In this document: positions 58,631 to 64,000 of the stretch, one piece after another
How the letters are laid out: the number at the start of each line of letters is the position of its first letter
Numbering within the stretch: the stretch's first letter is position 1
Source of the DNA: Streptomyces sp. DG1A-41
Lineage (GTDB): Bacteria > Actinomycetota > Actinomycetes > Streptomycetales > Streptomycetaceae
Length of the DNA stretch: 64,000 nucleotides
NCBI RefSeq assembly: GCF_037055355.1
Contig: NZ_CP146350.1
Coordinates: forward strand, 7,401,001 to 7,465,000
Direction of reading: 5' to 3'
Translations under genes and position numbers: made by a program
Notes under the pieces: model-generated
Told to the model about the DNA's origin: nothing
Database searches by the model: none
What the model saw: the letters and a program-made list of their open reading frames with translations, nothing else

Positions 58631-59374
58631 TCACGCCGCGTGCCCGCCGTCCACGGCGAACTCCGCACCGGTGACGTACGTCGCCCCCGCCAGATACGCC
58701 ACCGTGGACGCCACCTCGTCCGCCGTCCCGAACCGCCCCAGCGCCGTCATCGCCGCCTGGCCGGCCGCGTACGGCCCGTCCGCCGGATTCATGTCGGTGT
58801 CGATCGGCCCGGGATGGACGAGGTTCGCCGTGATGCCGCGCCCGCCCAGTTCCCTGGCCAGGGCCTTGGTCATGCCGGCCAGGGCCGCCTTGCTCGTCGC
58901 GTAGAGCGTCCCGCCGGGCCCCGGCACGCGCTGGGCCATGCAGCTGCCGATCGTGATGATCCGCCCGCCCTCGGGCATCCGCGCGGCGGCGGCCTGGGAG
59001 GCCAGGAAGACACCGCGCACGTTGACGGCGAGGACCCGGTCCACATCCGCGAGCGACAGCATCTCCAGCGGCCCGATCACCCCCACGCCCGCGTTGTTCA
59101 CCAGGACGTCGAGACCGCCCAGCGCCTCGGCCGCCGCCGTCACGGCACCGGCCGCCTCGGCGGCGTCCGCCGCGTCCGCGCGCACCGCCACCGCCCGGCG
59201 CCCCAGCGCCTCCACGGCCCGTACGACGTCCCCGGCCGCCTCCTTGCCGTTCACGTAGCCGACCGCCACATCCGCGCCCTCCCGGGCCAGCCGCAGGGCC
59301 GTCGCCGCGCCGATGCCACGGCTCGCGCCGGTCACGAGAGCCACCTTGCCGTCGAGATTTCCTTGAGAAGTCAT
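58631..59374 (-). CDS. SDR-family oxidoreductase
   Basis: A 247-residue classical short-chain dehydrogenase. TGASRGIGAATAL is the nucleotide-binding loop, NNAGVGV follows near residue 90, the catalytic Ser is in IITIGSCMA and Tyr-x3-Lys in TLYATSKAALAGM. The residue after the second strand (AVGYVNGKEA) gives no clear NADP/NAD choice. 3-ketoacyl-ACP reductase-like or secondary alcohol dehydrogenase are possible; no substrate assigned. Confidence 0.92.
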   Translation of the reverse strand: MTSQGNLDGKVALVTGASRGIGAATALRLAREGADVAVGYVNGKEAAGDVVRAVEALGRRAVAVRADAADAAEAAGAVTAAAEALGGLDVLVNNAGVGVIGPLEMLSLADVDRVLAVNVRGVFLASQAAAARMPEGGRIITIGSCMAQRVPGPGGTLYATSKAALAGMTKALARELGGRGITANLVHPGPIDTDMNPADGPYAAGQAAMTALGRFGTADEVASTVAYLAGATYVTGAEFAVDGGHAA

Positions 59375-59548
59375 GTGTTCATCCCACTGGCCGACCGGCT
59401 GCGGCGCTGGCGGTGAACGGACGTCGAGGTGGGCTGCTCCGGTCTCTCACCTAAGCAGCCGTACGGCCGAGCGATGAATTGCGGGTGGACACGGGGTCTG
59501 AACCGATGACAACAGACCCCGACCGCTCCGAGAAGAAGGGCACCCGCC

Positions 59549-60175
59549 ATGGGCAAGCTCGTCTCCACCCTCTTCGTCACCCTCGACGGCGTCTACCAGG
59601 CCCCCGGCGGCCCTCACGAGGACACCCGCGGCGGCTTCACCCACGGCGGCTGGAGCTTCCCGTACGCCGACGAGGACTTCGGCCGGTTCATCGACGAGGT
59701 CTTCGCACGCCCGCGCGCCTTCCTGCTCGGGCGCCGCACGTACGACATCTTCACCACGTTCTGGCCGAAGGTGACCGACCCCGCCGATCCGGTCGCCTCG
59801 AAACTCAACTCACTGCCGAAGTACGTCCCGTCCTCGACCCTCACGGACCCCCGGTGGGCGGGCACCGCCGTGCTCACCGGCGACCTCGCCAAGGAGGTCA
59901 CGGCCCTGAAGGAGCGCACCGACGGCGAGATCCAGGTGCACGGCAGCGGCGCCCTCCTCCGGTCCCTGCTGGCGCTCGGCCTCGTCGACTCCCTCCATCT
60001 GCTGACCTTCCCGGTCGTGCTCGGCGCCGGGTTCCGGCTGTTCCCGGAGGGCGCCGTACCGACCGCGTTCCGGCACACCGGAGGGAGCGTCACCAGCACC
60101 GGCGTCTCGATCCAGACGTACGAGGTGGCGGGCCGCCCGCAGTACGGCGAGTACACGCTGCCGGAGAACGCGTAA
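59549..60175 (+). CDS. RibD C-terminal/dihydrofolate reductase-like protein
   Basis: A 208-residue DHFR-fold protein from ATG 59549 (MGKLVSTLFVTLDGVYQAPGGP). The motif FLLGRRTYDIFTTFWP near residue 65, the glycine-rich DGEIQVHGSGALLRSLLALGLVDSLHLLTFPVVLGAG region and the C-terminal TSTGVSIQTYEV are typical of the RibD_C family common in Streptomyces. Probably an NADPH-dependent reductase of unknown substrate, not the riboflavin enzyme. Confidence 0.9.
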   Translation: MGKLVSTLFVTLDGVYQAPGGPHEDTRGGFTHGGWSFPYADEDFGRFIDEVFARPRAFLLGRRTYDIFTTFWPKVTDPADPVASKLNSLPKYVPSSTLTDPRWAGTAVLTGDLAKEVTALKERTDGEIQVHGSGALLRSLLALGLVDSLHLLTFPVVLGAGFRLFPEGAVPTAFRHTGGSVTSTGVSIQTYEVAGRPQYGEYTLPENA

Positions 60176-60183
60176 CCGCCCCG

Positions 60184-60232
60184 CTCCGGCGTCCTCACCG
60201 GCCTCGGTGAACAGAGGGTGAGGGCGCCGGAG
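60184..60232 (+). terminator. Hairpin terminator after the RibD-like gene
   Basis: A 16-bp stem with one G-T wobble (60184-60199 with 60217-60232), loop 17 nt. Confidence 0.65.
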
Positions 60233-60327
60233 GGCAGGTTAACTTCCCGCCAACTCATCGGACTTGACGGGAAAATCCCCGAGCTTGTCATTGACATGCC
60301 AGTGTCTACGCGCGTCATCATGTGCGC

Positions 60328-60723
60328 ATGAATTTCCCCCCACGCGCCTCGCGGCTCGGCGCAGCAGCCGCCCTCCTGTCCGCGCTCCTCGTCGGCGGTA
60401 CCGTCTCCGCCACCACGGCCGACGCGGCCCCCACCGCCGTCGGCGACATCTGCTACAGCGACCTGCCGTCCCAGGCCCACGACACGCTCGACCTGATCGA
60501 GCAGGGCGGCCCCTTCCCGTTCGAGCAGGACGGCACCGTCTTCCAGAACCGGGAAGGCATCCTGCCGAGCCAGTCGACCGGCTACTACCACGAGTACACG
60601 GTCATCACCCCCGGCTCCTCCACGCGCGGTGCGCGGCGCATCGTCACCGGTGAGGAGAACCGGGAGGACTACTACACGGCCGACCACTACAGGTCGTTCG
60701 ACCTGGTCGACTACGGCTGTTGA
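60328..60723 (+). CDS. Secreted guanyl-specific ribonuclease (RNase Sa family)
   Basis: 131 residues: signal peptide (MNFPPRASRLGAAAALLSALL...ADA), then a mature enzyme of ~95 residues very like RNase Sa. Catalytic Glu in GYYHEYTVITPG, Arg in GARRIVTGEE, His in YYTADHYRSFDLVDYGC; the two cysteines (DICYSDL and the C-terminal Cys) form the single disulphide. The start ATG is 60328. TTGACA at 60293-60298 is a possible -35. No barstar-like inhibitor gene is adjacent. Confidence 0.93.
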   Translation: MNFPPRASRLGAAAALLSALLVGGTVSATTADAAPTAVGDICYSDLPSQAHDTLDLIEQGGPFPFEQDGTVFQNREGILPSQSTGYYHEYTVITPGSSTRGARRIVTGEENREDYYTADHYRSFDLVDYGC

Positions 60724-60771
60724 GCCGGGCGGCCACGTCCGTGAACGCCGGCCGGAAGTCCGCCCGGGTGC

Positions 60772-60972
60772 TCAGACGGACTTCCGGCTCCCGGCCGCCG
60801 CGAACAGGGCGACGCCCAGCACGAGCAGGGCGACGCTCGCGTAGATCTCGTAGCCGTCGAGGAACCCCAGTCGTTGCACGAGGCCCCAGTTCCAGTCGGT
60901 GAACTCGTGTACCAGGCCCGCCACGCCCTGTACGAGGGCGAGGAAGCCGAGAATCTCCAGCACCTGCTTCAT
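60772..60972 (-). CDS. Small two-helix membrane protein
   Basis: 66 residues starting at ATG 60972: MKQVLEILGFLALVQGVAGLVHEFTDW, then a second hydrophobic helix ASVALLVLGVALFAAAG and a basic end SRKSV. No family assigned. It points away from the histidine kinase gene, so it may share its upstream region. Coding is supported by the typical codon use and compact size. Confidence 0.68.
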   Translation of the reverse strand: MKQVLEILGFLALVQGVAGLVHEFTDWNWGLVQRLGFLDGYEIYASVALLVLGVALFAAAGSRKSV

Positions 60973-61152
60973 GGCGACAGCCTCGCCCCGCGGGCCTCCC
61001 ACGCACATCGGCCGCGGGGCGAGCGTGCGTTGGACACAAGTCCCTGTTCGGACCCGGCCGGCCGCGTCGAAAGTCTGCGACGCGGCGACTTCGGTCGACG
61101 ATTCCGGCCGGGAAGAGGTGAACGGGCCCGGGCCTGCGTAGATTTGTCGACC

Positions 61153-62427
61153 GTGAGTGGTGACAACGCGGGGCTGTCCTCCCCGGTGCTGACGGGCGAG
61201 ACACCTGCGCTGTTCACCGGGCGCAGATGGCTCATCCCGTCCGCCCTGCTGCACGAACTCGACCCCGACGCCGCACGGGCCGGGCGACGGCCCCGGCGTA
61301 CCGCCCGCGACTGGGTCGTCGACTTCTCCTGCTTCCTGCTGGCCGTGCTGGTGGGCGCGGCCGCCATAGAGGCGCTCAACGACAACCCCCACGTTCCGGA
61401 GGGGCTGGCCGTCGCCGACCAGCTGATCGGAGCGCTGGCCTGCGCGGCCGTCTGGCTGCGCCGCCGCTGGCCACTGGGGCTGGCCGTGGCGATGACTCCC
61501 GTCACCTTCGTCTCGGACACGGCGGGCGGGGCGGGGCTGATCGCCCTGTTCACGCTCGCCGTGCACCGCCCCTTCCGGTACGTGGCCTGGGTGGGCGGCA
61601 TCAACGCGGCCATGACCCCGCTGTACTACTGGGTGCGCCCCGACGCGGACGTCCCCTACCTGGTGAGCGTGCCCTTCGCCGTGCTGCTCACCGTGGCGAT
61701 CGTCGGCTGGGGCATGTTCGTACGGTCCAAGCGGCAGCTTCTGGTGAGCCTCAGGGACCGGGCCCGGCGTGCCGAGACGGAGGCGCGGCTGCGGGCCGAG
61801 CAGGCGCAGCGGCTCGCCCGTGAGGCCATCGCGCGGGAGATGCACGACGTGCTCGCCCACCGGCTGACCCTGCTGAGCGTGCACGCGGGCGCGCTGGAGT
61901 TCCGGCCCGACGCGCCCCCGGCGGAGACGGCGCGGGCGGCGGGTGTGATCCGGGAGAGCGCGCACGAGGCCCTCCAGGACCTGCGCGAGATCATCGGTGT
62001 CCTGCGGGCGGGGGAGCCCGACGACACGGGCCGGCCGCAGCCGACGCTCGCGGCGCTGGACGCGCTGGTCGCCGAGTCGCGTGAGGCCGGCATGAAGGTG
62101 GCCCTCGACCAGCGCGTCGACGACGCCGACGCCGTTCCGTCCTCCGTCGGCCGCACCGCGTACCGGATCGCCCAGGAGGGCCTGACGAACGCGCGCAAGC
62201 ACGCCCCCGGCACGGAGGTCACGGTGTCCGTCACCGGCGCACCGGGCGACGGCCTCACCGTCTCCGTACACAACCCGCCCCCCGAGGGCGAGGTACCACC
62301 CGTCCCCGGCTCCGGCCAGGGCCTGATCGGCCTGACGGAGCGAGCCACCCTCGCGGGCGGCCGCGTGGAACACGGCCACACCCCGGAGGGCGGGTTCGAG
62401 GTACGGGCATGGCTGCCGTGGGGTTGA
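61153..62427 (+). CDS. NarL/DesK-type sensor histidine kinase
   Basis: 424 residues; the start is set at GTG 61153 (VSGDNAGLSSPVLTGE). Four to five N-terminal membrane helices up to ~residue 190, a coiled coil (RRAETEARLRAEQAQRLAREAI), the HisKA_3 box with phospho-His in REMHDVLAHRLTLLSVHAG near 237, and the HATPase domain with RIAQEGLTNARKHA (N box) and GQGLIGLTERATLAGG (G box). Its partner response regulator probably starts at 63437, separated by ~1 kb of repeats and a toxin remnant. A CGCGTCG/CGACGCG inverted repeat at 61066-61087 lies in its promoter region. Confidence 0.92.
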   Translation: MSGDNAGLSSPVLTGETPALFTGRRWLIPSALLHELDPDAARAGRRPRRTARDWVVDFSCFLLAVLVGAAAIEALNDNPHVPEGLAVADQLIGALACAAVWLRRRWPLGLAVAMTPVTFVSDTAGGAGLIALFTLAVHRPFRYVAWVGGINAAMTPLYYWVRPDADVPYLVSVPFAVLLTVAIVGWGMFVRSKRQLLVSLRDRARRAETEARLRAEQAQRLAREAIAREMHDVLAHRLTLLSVHAGALEFRPDAPPAETARAAGVIRESAHEALQDLREIIGVLRAGEPDDTGRPQPTLAALDALVAESREAGMKVALDQRVDDADAVPSSVGRTAYRIAQEGLTNARKHAPGTEVTVSVTGAPGDGLTVSVHNPPPEGEVPPVPGSGQGLIGLTERATLAGGRVEHGHTPEGGFEVRAWLPWG

Positions 62428-62689
62428 GCACGGCTCGCGGATGCGCTTCGGCCGGCCGCAGGGTTTGCGGGGTGTGGCGGGTGAGTCTGGCGGCTGGGGA
62501 GTGCCTGTCTGGGACGGCTTGGCGTCGGCTCCCGGTTGGGGGGAGACGGCTTGGCGTCGGCTCCCGGCTGGGGGGTGGGGCGGCTTGGTGTCGGCTTTTT
62601 GGTGGGCGGTCGCCATGTCGGAGGTTGTCTGGGGCGGCCTGGCCTCGACTTGTGGTGGGACCGGTGAAGAGGGTGCACTCCACCCACCG
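62428..62689. repeat. Minisatellite-like tract after the histidine kinase
   Basis: 32-34-bp units of the type CGGCTTGGCGTCGGCTCCCGG begin at 62514, 62546 and 62581 (third degenerate); a further vestige lies near 62632. The tract starts immediately after the stop codon of the kinase gene. No gene. Confidence 0.65.
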
Positions 62690-63200
62690 CGTGCCGACCG
62701 CGTACAACGCCCGCCCCTCCTACGCCTTCTTGCACTGCAGCCGCTTCGACAGCACCCCCCTACGACCGCCACGGCTACCTCCACGTCGGGTTCGGTGTCG
62801 GCGCGGCCGTGTGCGAGGTGCTGCTGCGCTCGCTGCCGTTCGACTCCGACGGGGGCCACCGGCTGCTGCCGCGCGTGGCGTTCGAACGCCGCAGCCTGTC
62901 CTTCCTGCGGCTGGCCGCCGACGTCGAGGTCGTCGCGCTGATGTCCGGAGCGGATCTCGCGGCGGTGGCGCAGGACTCGTGGCTGGTGCACACCGAGGCG
63001 CGGACTATCCCCGGACCCGAGACTGGGGCCACTACGAGGGCCTGCCGCCCGGACGGGCGCTGCGCAGCGCCCGGTCGTGGATGCTGAACGACCGCCGCGA
63101 GGCACCGCCCGGCATGCCGGCCCACCTCAGGTCACGCGTCCGGCACATCCGGGGCGACGACCTGAGTGCGCGGGCGGGCTTCACCCACCTCGGCCGGTGA
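62690..63200 (+). pseudogene. RES-domain toxin remnant (frameshifted)
   Basis: Following the frames in turn gives ARPSYAFLHCSRFDSTP, then (shift near 62755) YDRHGYLHVGFGVGAAVCEVLLRSLPF..., FLRLAADVEVVALMSGADL, DSWLVHTEA, then (shift near 63003) DYPRTRDWGHYEG. This order matches RES-domain NAD-degrading toxins: an Ala/Glu-rich helix with EVLLR, the ...L..L.GG..L motif and the final Y..TR.W. The C-terminus from GLPPGRALRSARSW onward is unlike RES. No Xre-type antitoxin lies upstream. Confidence 0.62.
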
Positions 63201-63314
63201 CGGCCCGTCACACCTCCGTGATGACGACGATTTGGGCCGTCCCAGGAGCGGGGTGATCACCAGCCGCAGCATGGCGGTGGTCTGGTGAAGGCTCAGCCGC
63301 CTGCGCACCCCGTA

Positions 63315-63351
63315 CGGGTTGACGCTGCGCGCCTGAGCGTGCGACCCGTCA
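63315..63351. promoter_or_regulatory. Inverted repeat upstream of the response regulator
   Basis: GGGTTGACG and CGTCAACCC, a perfect 9-bp inverted repeat with a 19-nt gap, about 90 bp before the response regulator gene. A candidate binding site or transcript hairpin; TTGACG could also be a -35. Confidence 0.45.
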
Positions 63352-63436
63352 ACCCCACCTTCGGCACAAGGCGTTGGCGCGGGACGACCGTCCGTCCGCG
63401 CCCCGCGCCCGGCCCGGCCGTGATTACGTATGGCCC

Positions 63437-64000
63437 ATGACTGCGATCAGACTGCTCCTCGTCGACGACGACCCGCTGGTGCGGGCCGGACTGTCCTTCA
63501 TGATGGGCGGAGCCGACGACATCGAGATCGTCGGCGAGGCGGCCGACGGCGGCGAGGTGGAGGCGCTCGTCGACCGCACCCGCCCGGACGTCGTGCTCAT
63601 GGACATCCGGATGCCTACGGTGGACGGTCTCACGGCCACGGAGCGGCTGCGCGCCCGCGAGGACGCCCCGCAGGTGGTGGTCCTCACCACCTTCCACGCC
63701 GACGAACAGGTCCTGCGGGCGCTGCGCGCGGGCGCCGCCGGATTCGTCCTCAAGGACACCCCGCCGACCGAGATCCTCGGCGCGGTACGCCGGGTCGCGG
63801 CCGGCGACCCGGTCCTGTCGCCCACCGTCACCCGTCAGTTGATGCGGCACGCGGTCGGCACCGCCGCCGACACCCGTCGTACACGCGCGCGTGCCCGCAT
63901 GGCCGCCCTCAACGACCGCGAGCGCGAGGTCGCCGTCGCGGTCGGCCGGGGCCTGTCCAACGCCGAGATCGCCACCGGCCTCTTCATGAGCGTCGCCACC
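63437..64000 (+). CDS. NarL/LuxR-type response regulator, C-terminus beyond the window
   Basis: 188 codons visible from ATG 63437 (MTAIRLLLVDDDPLVRAGLS). Receiver domain with DDD near residue 10, phospho-Asp in DVVLMDIRMPTVDG near 54, Thr in VLTTFHADEQVLRALRAGAAGFVLKD (Lys ~ 105). LuxR HTH starts LNDREREVAVAVGRGLSNAEIATGLF and runs off the end. Probably the partner of the kinase at 61.2 kb. Confidence 0.93.
   Translation, partial: MTAIRLLLVDDDPLVRAGLSFMMGGADDIEIVGEAADGGEVEALVDRTRPDVVLMDIRMPTVDGLTATERLRAREDAPQVVVLTTFHADEQVLRALRAGAAGFVLKDTPPTEILGAVRRVAAGDPVLSPTVTRQLMRHAVGTAADTRRTRARARMAALNDREREVAVAVGRGLSNAEIATGLFMSVAT

Overview
The window is high-GC actinobacterial chromosome and almost certainly Streptomyces. 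The signs are strong third-position G/C, GTG starts, ATGA/GTGA start-stop overlaps, very large LuxR/LAL regulators, a ribonuclease Sa homologue, allantoicase, an AllR-type IclR regulator and CobN-type cobalamin synthesis. From memory, gene order from about 12.7 kb to 25.8 kb and from 51 kb to 58.6 kb resembles the ureide/glyoxylate region of S. coelicolor. The block in between (about 26-50 kb) looks like a lineage-specific patchwork.

Layout. 0-5.5 kb: a partial LysE exporter, a secreted trypsin, a LAL regulator and a GAF-LuxR regulator. 5.6-8.9 kb: two translationally coupled acyl-CoA synthetases. 9-12.5 kb: GNAT, MaoC-like, MerR, an imine-reductase-like oxidoreductase and a zinc-ribbon protein. 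12.6-18.6 kb: glyoxylate module (gcl, a decayed catalase, tartronate semialdehyde reductase, hydroxypyruvate isomerase). 18.7-25.8 kb: LysE, an FG-GAP pseudogene, two small genes, then purine breakdown (OHCU decarboxylase, HIU hydrolase, uricase, 8-oxoguanine/guanine-type deaminase, NCS2 permease). 26-36 kb: a decaying region with MFS and HxlR fragments, a thioesterase, an aminotransferase, a frameshifted HxlR gene, a von Willebrand A membrane pair, and a divergent pair of NIS siderophore synthetases (one frameshifted) beside an iron-permease remnant. 36.2-48.1 kb: cobalamin genes cobL, cobM, cbiD, cobK, cobIJ, cobH, cobG and riboswitch-controlled cobN. 48.1-51.3 kb: gene remnants, a HipA-like kinase and a SelW/Rdx protein. 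51.3-58.6 kb: malate synthase, MobA-like transferase, DUF5955-like protein, AllR, allantoinase, allantoicase. 58.6-64 kb: SDR, RibD-like reductase, ribonuclease, a small membrane protein, a NarL-type histidine kinase, a RES-toxin remnant and the start of its probable response regulator.

How it fits together. Purines are oxidised to urate, then HIU, OHCU and allantoin (uraD-uraH-uox block), opened and cleaved by allantoinase and allantoicase, and the released glyoxylate is used either through Gcl, Hyi and tartronate semialdehyde reductase to glycerate, or by malate synthase to malate. Seven promoter regions spread over 43 kb carry a 15-bp palindrome (TTCCG-N5-CGGAA type). Four also carry a second palindrome (TCAAC-N5-GTTGA). 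This fits one regulon under the IclR-family AllR encoded at 55 kb. Three intergenic stretches (after cobK, after allR, after the histidine kinase) are minisatellite-like, and one repeat unit is copied from the 3' end of cobK itself. Several genes have single-base frameshifts; these are either real decay or assembly errors.
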